From NCBI GenBank assembly GCA_965223165.1, contig CBDCVQ010000014.1, positions 310,001 through 374,000 on the forward strand: a stretch of 64,000 nucleotides of DNA. The letters are read 5' to 3'. This document shows positions 7,983 through 16,215 of the stretch, piece by piece. The DNA comes from JABDMH01 sp965223165. GTDB lineage: Bacteria > Bacteroidota > Bacteroidia > Chitinophagales > Saprospiraceae. The position numbers and the translations under genes are program-made. The notes under the pieces are model-generated. The model ran no database searches, was not told the origin of the DNA, and saw only the letters and a program-made list of their open reading frames with translations. Position 1 is the stretch's first letter, and each line of letters starts with the position of its first letter.

Positions 7983-8630
7983 ATGAGAACACCCAACACT
8001 GTTTTGCTTATCCTGTTGTGCGCCTCGCCACTTGTCAGTCAAGACCGACCTAATTCCATCGGAGTCGCACTGGGGCCTTCGCTGATTTCCCTCAGAGTGG
8101 AGAAAGCGTCAAATATTTTCGAATCCAGGGTTGGATCCTTGTGCGAGCTGTACTATGCCAACAAATTATCTGATCATCTGGAGCTGAAGATGGGTTTGGG
8201 TCTTGATCGAAAGGGTGCACAAGCCACCACTACCGCCCCCGCCACTGCCAGCAGTCCCGCAACTACGTTGGAGCTTAATTATGTTTTTGACTATATCACC
8301 ATACCACTGACCATCTCCTATTTCACTAAAGGTAAAACCAAACTGAAAGTGGGTGCCGGACCAGCCGTGGGGGTACTTCTTTCGGCCAAAGTCAAAGGCC
8401 TTGGAAACTTGGGTTTTGAGGAAGACTTCACGGAGGACACACGAAGCCTGGACCTAGGCATGATCGCGGAGCTTGGTCTTGAAACACCCATCAGCGAGCA
8501 AATGGTGGCGGCGATCATGATTCGAGAAAACCTCGGATTGCTCGACACCCAAAATGGGGACATGATGCATACTACCGCGGTGAAAAATAATTCACTCGCC
8601 CTGCTGGCCCAAATCGCCTATCGATTTTAG
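7983..8630 (+). CDS. Outer-membrane beta-barrel protein (PorT-like family)
   Basis: A protein of 215 residues with a signal peptide (MRTPNTVLLILLCASPLVSQ). The mature part is built of strands typical of the small Bacteroidota 'outer membrane protein beta-barrel' families: NSIGVALGPSLISL, VGSLCELYYANKLSDHLELK, LNYVFDYITIPLTISYFTKG (the conserved 'Y-x-x-I-P-L' strand), KLKVGAGPAVGVLLSAKVKG, and a C-terminal LALLAQIAYRF ending in an aromatic residue. Function is unknown; such proteins are usually housekeeping or surface barrels. Confidence 0.8.
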   Translation: MRTPNTVLLILLCASPLVSQDRPNSIGVALGPSLISLRVEKASNIFESRVGSLCELYYANKLSDHLELKMGLGLDRKGAQATTTAPATASSPATTLELNYVFDYITIPLTISYFTKGKTKLKVGAGPAVGVLLSAKVKGLGNLGFEEDFTEDTRSLDLGMIAELGLETPISEQMVAAIMIRENLGLLDTQNGDMMHTTAVKNNSLALLAQIAYRF

Positions 8631-8643
8631 CAACCCAAACCTC

Positions 8644-8723
8644 ACTAACTCGGTACTCGCCAACTCCAAACTCGTAACTCGGAACTCGTAACTCGGAACT
8701 CGGAACTCGGAACTCGGAACTCG
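8644..8723. repeat. Short degenerate repeats of 'aactcgg'
   Basis: A run built from aactcg, aactcgg and aactcgt words fills the gap between the barrel gene and the stop of the GH3 gene (about 11 copies). It ends exactly at the GH3 stop codon. It is non-coding and probably slippage-derived. The word resembles parts of the intergenic repeats elsewhere in the window. Confidence 0.75.
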
Positions 8724-10700
8724 TCAATACGTCAACCCATGGCCAAAGGCATACAACGGATCTTCCGAATCATAAGGCACGTCCTCTAGTTGGCGCTCTA
8801 CCGCCTCCCACGAGGATGGAAGCTCGAAAGGCAATTTGCCTGTGGGACTGTGCTTGCCGAAGAGCAGATCGGCCAGAATTTGATCAGAGCAGCCAAACTC
8901 GCCCAGCAGACCCTCCAGATGTGGGTCAAATTCGGTGAGAATGGCGGGTCGGTCTAAATTAACGACGGCAATGGACGGCTTGTCACCAATCACATCAAGA
9001 AATGCGGTCTGCTCTTCCTCGGTGTAATACAGACGTCCGAGGCGCATAAATCGCTCAATGATGTAGTCGTCCTTGGCCTCATAGGGCGTTTCGATTCGGG
9101 CAATGACCACGTCCGCCTCCTCCCTAGAACTCACCAGGGCACCATATTCCTCAAATACTTCCGGATGGCGAAATCCATCAACGAAGACCTTCGTCCCTGG
9201 CTTGAGCGGCAACAATCGGTCCTCATTTTTCAAAAGAACGACTGATTTGCGCTGGGCCTCCTCCCCTTTGGCTACAAAATCAGCCCTGCCAGCGATCTTG
9301 GTACTTTCCGTGGGATCGATGTATGGATCGTCAAACAGTCCCATGATGAATTTATCGCGCAGGATGCGTCGCACCGATTGGTCCAGCCGAGATTCTTGCA
9401 CCTTCCCTTCGGCTACCAGCTGCACGATCAACTCCGGCACAAATTCGCCCCCAAATTGATCCACCCCGGCATCAATCGCCTTCTTCACCCGCTCCATGGG
9501 GGTGAGATTTTCCACACCCCAGGAGGAGCTGCCGCCTTTGAGAAAGTCCGAGAATCGACTGTCGGTAATGACATTCCAATCCGTACAGATGACCCCATCA
9601 AACTTAAGGGAATCGCGTAGCAGGTGCGTGACCATATCCCTATTGAAGGCCACCGCCACATCTTCGCTGGTTTGCCCCATCGGGATGCCGTAAGACAGCA
9701 TGATCTGAGCCGTGCCGGCAGCCAGTCCTCCTTCGCTAAAGGGGATCACCTGGTAGGCAAAATTGTCGCCGGTGTACGATTGCTCCTTCCCGTAGGCAAA
9801 GTGCGTCTCATGACCTTCGGTATGCGTGCCGCTACCGGGAAAGTGCTTCGTCATGCAAGCCACACTGTTGTGACTTAGCGAGTCGCCTTGAAAACCACGT
9901 ACGTAGGCTCGCACCGTCTCAGCAGCCAGGTGCGCATCCTCGCCAAAGGTGCCGTTGGTTCGGCCCCAACGAGGCTCTGTACATAGGTCAGCCATGGGAT
10001 GCAAAGCGAGCCGAAGACCAACCGCCCGATATTCCTGTCGAGCGATGTCACCAAATTCGCGGACCAATTGGGTGTCACGCATAGCTGCGAGCCCCAGGAA
10101 TCCCGGCCAAGCCGAAAAGGCAGGAAAGGCGATGGAGAGCCCTGGATTATATTCAGACCCGTGCCGAGGATCGGAAGCCAAGGTCACAGGTATGCCCAAC
10201 CTGGTACGCTCCGCCATTTTCTGCACCGCATTGTTAAACTTGGCTAGTGACTCCGGATCCTCCGAGCTCATGTAATTGAAGCTGTTTAGCTTCTTGGCCG
10301 CAATCATCTCCGAACCACTCGGCATCATCAAAGACATCATGAGCAGCATCGGATCGGGAGCCAACACCAGGCCCTCCACCGTACTTCCACCGGGACGGAC
10401 ACCAATCATACTGATAAACATCATGCCCGCCTTTTCCACCAGGTTCATTTGACTCACCAGATCGTCGACTCGCTCGTCCACGGAAACTCGAGCGTCCTCA
10501 TAGGGATCCAGTTGCCCGTTCTTATTGAGATCTCGATACGCATGCCCACTGGCCATCAGCGTGGGAGCCTCCTCGCCGAGCATGGCAAGATTTGCCTTAG
10601 AAGCCTTTGATAGCCGCATCGACAAGATGCCTACACCAACAATAATCAGTAGCAATACCGCCGCAAGGACGATCCCGATTATTTTGAGAAATCTACGCAT
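8724..10700 (-). CDS. Glycoside hydrolase family 3, membrane-anchored beta-glycosidase
   Basis: A protein of 658 residues that would hydrolyse terminal beta-linked sugars. An N-terminal signal anchor (residues 5-28, IIGIVLAAVLLLIIVGVGIL) places it on the periplasmic side. A short calcium-loop-like segment DLNKNGQLDPYED (58-70) precedes the GH3 barrel. Substrate-binding Lys285-His286 sit in KHFPGSGTHTEGHET, and the nucleophile is probably Asp374 in VICTDWNVI. The C-terminal GH3 domain ends at PLYAFGHGLTY, the point where many GH3 proteins continue into an FnIII-like domain, which is absent here. It is divergent from the Nudix regulator, whose candidate operator lies between them, so it is probably under its control. 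The exact sugar specificity cannot be read. Confidence 0.92.
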   Translation of the reverse strand: MRRFLKIIGIVLAAVLLLIIVGVGILSMRLSKASKANLAMLGEEAPTLMASGHAYRDLNKNGQLDPYEDARVSVDERVDDLVSQMNLVEKAGMMFISMIGVRPGGSTVEGLVLAPDPMLLMMSLMMPSGSEMIAAKKLNSFNYMSSEDPESLAKFNNAVQKMAERTRLGIPVTLASDPRHGSEYNPGLSIAFPAFSAWPGFLGLAAMRDTQLVREFGDIARQEYRAVGLRLALHPMADLCTEPRWGRTNGTFGEDAHLAAETVRAYVRGFQGDSLSHNSVACMTKHFPGSGTHTEGHETHFAYGKEQSYTGDNFAYQVIPFSEGGLAAGTAQIMLSYGIPMGQTSEDVAVAFNRDMVTHLLRDSLKFDGVICTDWNVITDSRFSDFLKGGSSSWGVENLTPMERVKKAIDAGVDQFGGEFVPELIVQLVAEGKVQESRLDQSVRRILRDKFIMGLFDDPYIDPTESTKIAGRADFVAKGEEAQRKSVVLLKNEDRLLPLKPGTKVFVDGFRHPEVFEEYGALVSSREEADVVIARIETPYEAKDDYIIERFMRLGRLYYTEEEQTAFLDVIGDKPSIAVVNLDRPAILTEFDPHLEGLLGEFGCSDQILADLLFGKHSPTGKLPFELPSSWEAVERQLEDVPYDSEDPLYAFGHGLTY

Positions 10701-10738
10701 GTCACTCTTAGTTGTTTCCGCAAATCTACAACAAAATC

Positions 10739-10765
10739 TTTATTGTGTCATTTTTACACAATAAA
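10739..10765. promoter_or_regulatory. 27-bp dyad with perfect 10-bp arms, candidate Nudix-regulator operator
   Basis: The arms are tttattgtgt (10739-10748) and acacaataaa (10756-10765), which are perfect reverse complements separated by 7 bases. The site lies in the 81-base gap between the divergent GH3 and Nudix regulator genes, 38 bases from the GH3 start and 16 from the regulator start. This is the position expected of an operator controlling both, including autoregulation. Binding is inferred. Confidence 0.6.
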
Positions 10766-10781
10766 ATCTTACTTTGTGCCT

Positions 10782-11561
10782 ATGTCCATTCCGAATGCAG
10801 ATTTCTTGTCAGACTTTCGGCGCCGAAGCGCTAACTGGCTGCCGGGACAATCCGTCGATTGTGTCATCTTCGGCTTTGACAAAGGCCGCCTCAAGGTGCT
10901 GCTAAATCGTTGGAGGGGTCAAAGCCTTTGGGGTTTGCCTGGCGGCTTTATCGAATTGTCGGAAGATCTAGATACCGCTGCACACCGGGTCCTGTCAGAG
11001 CGGACAGGTTTGGATTCGGTCTACTTAGATCAGTTCTACACCTTTGGAGATCCAGCGCGCCAACCGATTGACCGACTCAAGGCAATGCTGGTGGATTTTG
11101 GCATAGACGTTCCCGAAGTGCTCGCCTGGTTTGGCCAGCGATTCATCACTACCGGATACTTCGCACTGGTCAACATAAAAGAGGTAAAGCCCCAAGCAGA
11201 TGCCCTAAGCGATGCCTGTCAATGGCATGCATTGCATGAACTTCCCCCCTTAGTCCTTGATCACCGGGATATCATCATGCGTGGGCTGCAGCACGTTCGA
11301 ATTCAGCTGAACTACCTGCCGGTCAGTCGCTCACTTCTTCCCACCAAATTCACCATGCGTGAGCTGCAGAACCTCTACGAAGAAATATTAGGTGAGAAGT
11401 TGGACCGAGCCAATTTTCAAAGGAAAATGCTCAAGCTGGGCATCTTCGTACGTCTGGACAAGCGGATGAGCGGTGGTGCACACAAAGCTCCGTTCGAGTA
11501 TCGATTTGATATTGACAAATATGAGGCTTTGCTCAGCCAGGGGATTGGATACATCCATTGA
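10782..11561 (+). CDS. NrtR/AraR-like Nudix-domain transcriptional regulator
   Basis: A protein of 259 residues from the ATG at 10782 (MSIPNADFLSDFRRRS); an upstream ATG at 10743 lies inside the palindromic operator and is unlikely. The N-terminal Nudix-fold domain (VDCVIFGFDKGRLKVLLNRW, SLWGLPGGFIELSEDLDTAA, VLSERTGL) keeps the general GG...RE-type layout but with a degenerate Nudix box (AAHRVLSERTG). This indicates ligand sensing rather than hydrolysis. The C-terminal winged helix (LLPTKFTMRELQNLYEEILG, DRANFQRKMLKLGIF) is typical of the NrtR family. In Bacteroidota such proteins regulate sugar use (for example AraR). Divergence from a GH3 gene supports a sugar-responsive role. Confidence 0.85.
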   Translation: MSIPNADFLSDFRRRSANWLPGQSVDCVIFGFDKGRLKVLLNRWRGQSLWGLPGGFIELSEDLDTAAHRVLSERTGLDSVYLDQFYTFGDPARQPIDRLKAMLVDFGIDVPEVLAWFGQRFITTGYFALVNIKEVKPQADALSDACQWHALHELPPLVLDHRDIIMRGLQHVRIQLNYLPVSRSLLPTKFTMRELQNLYEEILGEKLDRANFQRKMLKLGIFVRLDKRMSGGAHKAPFEYRFDIDKYEALLSQGIGYIH

Positions 11562-11596
11562 CACTTAGTGGGGAAAGTACCTCAAAGTGGCGAACA

Positions 11597-12967
11597 CTAT
11601 CCGACGACGTGGTCTTGGTACACTTGATCCCAGGGGGCTCGCATGGGTCGCGACAACATGGCATTGGCCGCTTCATGGTTGACGAACTGCTCCTGGGCGG
11701 GATCCCAATCCAAGTCTTCTCCCAGCATCATCGCAATATTACCTAAGTGAGCCAAGGTGATTGATCGATGGGCCGCCTCCACGGGTGCTACAGGTTGGCG
11801 ACGGTCGAGCACGCAATCGATGAAATTGCGGTAGTGGTCCTCACTCAAGTACAGTCGCTTCTCCCCTTCCCCCAACGTGGACTTGATCAAGTCGGCAGGG
11901 TTTGAATCCATGGCTCCTCGACTTGCCCAGACACTACCCTCCGAGCCCTCAAAGGTCACACCGTGACGAGCCTCACTACTGACAGCCAGTGTGACACCGT
12001 TGCCATAAACGCATTCAAAATAGAACTCCGTGGCAGTGTTCCAGAGAGGATGGGTCGACCATTTGCCCCTGGCGTTCTGAATCTTGACCGGTCCACTCTC
12101 GTCCATGCCCATACCCCACTGAGCAATGTCCGGATGATGGCCACCCCAATCAGTGACCATGCCTCCCGAATAGTCAAGGATCCATCGAAAGTTGACGTGG
12201 GTTCGGGCGGGACTATAGGGCGCCTCTGGAGCTGGGCCAAGCCACATGTCATAGTTAAATCCCCTAGGCACGGGCAGGGCATCGGTCAGGTGGCCCGTCT
12301 TCCCGAAATCGGGCGTCCCTCCCGGCAATCCGCAGGTCACGCGCTTCAGATCACCTATTCTGCCGTTCTGTACCAGCTCACAGATATGCCTAAATCGATG
12401 GTTGGAGCGCTGCTGACTACCAGTTTGAAAGATCACGCCATGTTTGTGGACGGCATTGCTCATGTCTCGGCCTTCTTGCACCGTCAGTGCCAGCGGCTTC
12501 TGGCAGTAGATATCTTTGCCTGCGGCAGCTGCCATCATGACCGGGATGGCATGCCAATGATCCGGAGTGACTATCTCTACAGCGTCGAGATCAGCTCGGT
12601 GGATCACCTCGCGAAAGTCCTCGTACTGGTCGCATGCTTCGTACGATCGCCCATAGCGGTCGCGATAGGCCGTATTTACCTGATTAGCCACATATTCTCG
12701 GCCACCTAATTTTCCATTCCAGTACCCTTTGCTCCTGCGATTGACATCACAGACGACCGTGATCTGCACCCGCTCATCTCTTAGAAAACCCCGGGCATCA
12801 TTCTCAGCTTGGTTGCCGGCTCCTATGAATCCAAGGGTAACGCGATCTGATGGAGCGACAAAACCATTGCGGCCTAAGGCAGAAGCCGGCACGATCATAG
12901 GCAAGGTCAGCGCACCAGCTGCCGCACCTACGTTTCTGAGAAATTGTCTTCTTGTGTTTTTACTCAT
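11597..12967 (-). CDS. Gfo/Idh/MocA family oxidoreductase, Tat-exported
   Basis: A protein of 456 residues from the ATG at 12967 (MSKNTRRQFLRNVG). The N-terminus is a Tat signal (RRQFLRNVGAAAGALTLPMI) followed by the NAD(P)-binding fold (VTLGFIGAGNQAENDARGFL, VCDVN). The family motif KPLALTVQEG is present, preceded by HWHAIPVMMAAAAGKDIYCQ. The C-terminal alpha/beta domain includes GGMVTDWGGHHPDIAQWGMG, as in the exported branch common in Planctomycetes and Bacteroidota. Typical reactions are NAD-dependent oxidation or inversion of sugars or cyclitols; some members use a tightly bound cofactor for glycoside cleavage. It is the last gene of a six-gene minus-strand operon, 39 bases after the FAD oxidoreductase stop. 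Confidence 0.9.
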   Translation of the reverse strand: MSKNTRRQFLRNVGAAAGALTLPMIVPASALGRNGFVAPSDRVTLGFIGAGNQAENDARGFLRDERVQITVVCDVNRRSKGYWNGKLGGREYVANQVNTAYRDRYGRSYEACDQYEDFREVIHRADLDAVEIVTPDHWHAIPVMMAAAAGKDIYCQKPLALTVQEGRDMSNAVHKHGVIFQTGSQQRSNHRFRHICELVQNGRIGDLKRVTCGLPGGTPDFGKTGHLTDALPVPRGFNYDMWLGPAPEAPYSPARTHVNFRWILDYSGGMVTDWGGHHPDIAQWGMGMDESGPVKIQNARGKWSTHPLWNTATEFYFECVYGNGVTLAVSSEARHGVTFEGSEGSVWASRGAMDSNPADLIKSTLGEGEKRLYLSEDHYRNFIDCVLDRRQPVAPVEAAHRSITLAHLGNIAMMLGEDLDWDPAQEQFVNHEAANAMLSRPMRAPWDQVYQDHVVG

Positions 12968-13006
12968 GGTGTCTGCTTGATATCTGGCCAATAGTCATCT
13001 TCCTCG

Positions 13007-14695
13007 TCACATGGCCGGCCAGCGAATGTCGATGCCTTGCGATTGGATAAATCGTTGGAGGTCCTTGAGCGCATTGTCGTCCGACCAAATGTCTAGGGGC
13101 TTCTTGCGTTGATGCAGTGCTCGGACGACCAGGAGGCCCACGGCCTCTCCGATGCTCCATTCGACCGGATGCAGTCGATAGCACCCGTTGGTCACATGGG
13201 TAGTCCCAATGTTTTTGTTTGCTGGCAGTAGGTTGGTCATGCGGCGCGGTAAGAGAGCCCCCAGAGGTATCTCGAAAGGCAAGGAGGCAAAATCGATGTA
13301 GTTGTCCCCGCTGCTGCTGGGATGTAAATCAATATGATAATAGCCGATGCCGACGCTGTCTTCAAAGCTTGCAGCACGATCCTTGCCAGACATGAGCCGA
13401 CGATTCTCTTTACCTACGTGCTCCTCCTTAATCGTAAACATGGCTTGAATACGCCGAGATTCGCGGACATACGGGTATATGGCCATCCCATCCGTCGTAC
13501 CCATCACGTCGCCGCGCAGCCTCAGGCCCTTCCATCCCTCACCGCCATCCGGGCGGGGCACTTCGGTCTGCAACCAGTAGAAGAGGGACAAGCTCAACTG
13601 CTTGGAGGCTTCAATATGCGCTGCTTGTTCTTCCTCGGACACCCCAATAAGGGGTCCTAGCATATAGTCGTTTTGAGGCCAGTTGACAATGGTAATGTCT
13701 CCTGGGTATGTGCCGACCGCAAAGTTTGCCCGGTCGATGATGCGCCGATACACCCACAGATTAAGTTGATCTCCAGTAGGTATGCCGAGGGGGTGAAAGC
13801 CCAAGGCCTTGGGCTCCAGCGTTTTGGGATTAGAGTAGTTAAGGTCTAGCAGCGGTCCCGACCAGGGTGGGTCCAGTGGAGGGACATGCGTGCGCCAGAA
13901 ATCGTAGTCCTTTGGCTTGTCGATGACATGATCTTCTCCGGGCACATAGTCCATGGCAAAGCACATGGTAAATGCCTGTTGATTCAGCGCATCGGCCTGC
14001 TCGGCTGCGTGCAGTTCGCCTGTCTCAGACTTGGCCTCAGCCCCGGTCACAAATTCAGTGCCTGTGAGCGGCAGCAGATCACCCAATTCAGTAGCGTCTA
14101 CGAAGTAAGGAGCTTCCAGCTGTCGCACGGTGCCGGTTCGTTGATCCCTTACCGCCACCGATACCACCTTATCGCCTTTGACATCCGCTGCAGTAGGCTT
14201 GTGTTGGAGCAGCAGAGTCAGTCGGCCGCTACTCAGATGGGGTGCCAATATCTCGGTCAGCACCAGCCACGCCACCTTGGGCTCACAGCAGAGACGCGAT
14301 ACCGCACCGTTGCCCGGGTTGAGGTGAGTTGCAGAACGTGCCACCGAGGTAAGCGGATAGTTCCTGCGGTAGAAGTCCCGGATGGCATTCCGATAGGTAC
14401 GATACCGAGCCGGGGCCCCGTGCGTCTCTATCCATTGGTGCTCGTCCGGAGGTACGCCCTGTTGGCTAATCTGACCACCGAGCCATTCGGTTTCTTCCGT
14501 TAGGATCACATCCAGGCCATTGGATAATGCTGCTAAAGCGGCCGCCACTCCCCCAAGTCCACCACCGAGAATGGCTATGTCGGCGCGGTAGCCGGACCGC
14601 AGGGCGGAGGCACTGGCGGACCAAACTGGAATGGGTGCCAATGATACCGCTAATCCCCCTAGACTTTGGCTGAGAAAAGTTCTACGATTGATCAT
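13007..14695 (-). CDS. FAD-dependent oxidoreductase, exported (FAD_oxidored family)
   Basis: A protein of 562 residues with an N-terminal export signal (INRRTFLSQSLGGLAVSLAP). The dinucleotide-binding site is IAILGGGLGGVAAALAALSN and the following acidic strand end is VILTEETEWLGGQISQQGVP. The second half has the DATELGDLLPLTG and LLPANKNIGTTHVTNGCYRL blocks found in FAD-dependent proteins of PF12831. The start overlaps the stop of the beta-lactamase-fold gene by four bases (ATGA), suggesting translational coupling. Its substrate is unknown; an exported sugar or amino-compound oxidation with neighbouring operon products is an inference. Confidence 0.88.
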   Translation of the reverse strand: MINRRTFLSQSLGGLAVSLAPIPVWSASASALRSGYRADIAILGGGLGGVAAALAALSNGLDVILTEETEWLGGQISQQGVPPDEHQWIETHGAPARYRTYRNAIRDFYRRNYPLTSVARSATHLNPGNGAVSRLCCEPKVAWLVLTEILAPHLSSGRLTLLLQHKPTAADVKGDKVVSVAVRDQRTGTVRQLEAPYFVDATELGDLLPLTGTEFVTGAEAKSETGELHAAEQADALNQQAFTMCFAMDYVPGEDHVIDKPKDYDFWRTHVPPLDPPWSGPLLDLNYSNPKTLEPKALGFHPLGIPTGDQLNLWVYRRIIDRANFAVGTYPGDITIVNWPQNDYMLGPLIGVSEEEQAAHIEASKQLSLSLFYWLQTEVPRPDGGEGWKGLRLRGDVMGTTDGMAIYPYVRESRRIQAMFTIKEEHVGKENRRLMSGKDRAASFEDSVGIGYYHIDLHPSSSGDNYIDFASLPFEIPLGALLPRRMTNLLPANKNIGTTHVTNGCYRLHPVEWSIGEAVGLLVVRALHQRKKPLDIWSDDNALKDLQRFIQSQGIDIRWPAM

Positions 14696-16191
14696 GGCTG
14701 ACGTCGGTAGAAAGTGCGACCAAATATGCGCAGCGACGTGATATCGCTGCCATCATCTATAAAGCGCAGCACACCATCTCTGCGCCAGGGATGATCCAAA
14801 TATTGCACGTAAAAAGTGTGCAAGCTCTTGTGCTTGAATTTGACCGGTACATCCTCGCCAAAGCGACCCAGCAACTGATCATCCTCCAGGTAGACAGCTA
14901 TTTCGCCCAGATAATCGTCCACATATTTTCCTTCAAAGGCCTCCTGGATAAACGCCGGTTCGATGGGCTCGGTGTCCTGCGCGATGTCTCTTGCTTCGGC
15001 CTCTTCTTGCCTCCGCTGATACAGTTCAAGAAATTCTGTGCTCCAATCGCGGTTGGGGTCATCTGATCCAAACAAATCAAAGACCTTGTACATTATGGCA
15101 TGCCTCACCTCAGCGTGATCCAGATTGCCAAATACGTATACCCCCAGTCTTTCTTGGGGAATGAGACCAATGATCGCGACCGTCCCTTGCAGGCTACCGG
15201 TGTGAAAACTGACAGCCCGCCCACGGTAATCATGCTGGAACCATCCCAGCGCGTAGGTTTTCCAGTGAGGCTTGGTCAGGGCTTGCGTCGGATAGAATCC
15301 GGCGTCAGTGACAATGGCCTGAGGTTTGAGCCATTCGCGATAATTCTCTGCAGAAATCAGTCGCTGGCCATCCACCTTGGCGCTATCGAGGACAAATCGC
15401 ATCCACTTTTGCATGTCTTCGACGCAGGACCAGACGGATCCGGCCGAGGCGATCAAATCCGCGCTAGCATCTGGGATGGACACGATCTCCCCATCGACGC
15501 GATGATGTGGTACCGAGCGATTGGCGTAGCCCTGCGACAATTGGAGGTTGGCAAAAGAGTGATCCATACCAATGGGTTGAAAGATGCGGTCTCGGGTAAA
15601 CGCCTCCCAGGACTGTCCACTGAGCTTGGCGATGAGCGCGCCAGCGGCAGCGTACATGATATTTTGATAGGTATATCCTCCGCGAAAGGGATAGCTGGGG
15701 GGTAGGTCTCTCATCTTGCGAAAAATCTCCTCCGGCGGATATTTCCACATATACCAGAGCAGGTCCGCATTGCCGACACCGCTGTTGTGCGTGAAGAGAT
15801 CTCGAATGCGCAATTCCTGGGTAACGTAGGGGTCAAAGAGCTGAAAGTCGGGCATGTGCTCAATCACTCGATCGTCCCAATCTGCCTTGCCTTCATCGAT
15901 CAGCATGGCCATGCCAGCAGCTGTCATCGCTTTCGTGGTACTGCAGGCTGCAAAGATGGTCTCCTTGGTCACGAGATCTTTCTGCCCCAACTGTCGTACG
16001 CCATAGCCCTTCTCAAACACGAGCTTGTCGTCTTTCACAACGACCACGGCTAAGCCCGGCACCTCCCACTGGCGCTTGGCCTTTTCGATATATGCATCCA
16101 AGGTGGCCGCTTTGTTATCCATGTCTTGTGCCGGCAGCGGCAAGCACAGACATAGGCAACAGAGGCCTAGCATTGTCTTCAACTTATTCAT
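14692..16191 (-). CDS. Serine hydrolase of the beta-lactamase/esterase family
   Basis: A protein of 499 residues with a Cys-rich signal peptide (MNKLKTMLGLCCLCLCLPLP). It carries the class C beta-lactamase fold with nucleophile motif Ser84-Thr-Thr-Lys87 (AACSTTKAM), Tyr175-Gln-Asn177 (GGYTYQN) and an HTGSLQGT third motif. The C-terminal ~110 residues (FEGKYVDDYLGEIAVYLEDD onward) form a DUF3471-like lipocalin domain. Such enzymes are mostly periplasmic esterases, D-aminopeptidases or amidases rather than antibiotic-resistance enzymes. It is the fourth gene of the operon and overlaps the FAD oxidoreductase start. Confidence 0.9.
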   Translation of the reverse strand: MNKLKTMLGLCCLCLCLPLPAQDMDNKAATLDAYIEKAKRQWEVPGLAVVVVKDDKLVFEKGYGVRQLGQKDLVTKETIFAACSTTKAMTAAGMAMLIDEGKADWDDRVIEHMPDFQLFDPYVTQELRIRDLFTHNSGVGNADLLWYMWKYPPEEIFRKMRDLPPSYPFRGGYTYQNIMYAAAGALIAKLSGQSWEAFTRDRIFQPIGMDHSFANLQLSQGYANRSVPHHRVDGEIVSIPDASADLIASAGSVWSCVEDMQKWMRFVLDSAKVDGQRLISAENYREWLKPQAIVTDAGFYPTQALTKPHWKTYALGWFQHDYRGRAVSFHTGSLQGTVAIIGLIPQERLGVYVFGNLDHAEVRHAIMYKVFDLFGSDDPNRDWSTEFLELYQRRQEEAEARDIAQDTEPIEPAFIQEAFEGKYVDDYLGEIAVYLEDDQLLGRFGEDVPVKFKHKSLHTFYVQYLDHPWRRDGVLRFIDDGSDITSLRIFGRTFYRRQP

Positions 16192-16215
16192 AATGGCGAT
16201 CGATTTAGCTCTTGG

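Noticed and set aside
10743..10781. Upstream ATG as start of the Nudix regulator
   Set aside because: It lies inside the palindromic operator and would add a stretch (MCHFYTIKSYFVP) unlike the family.
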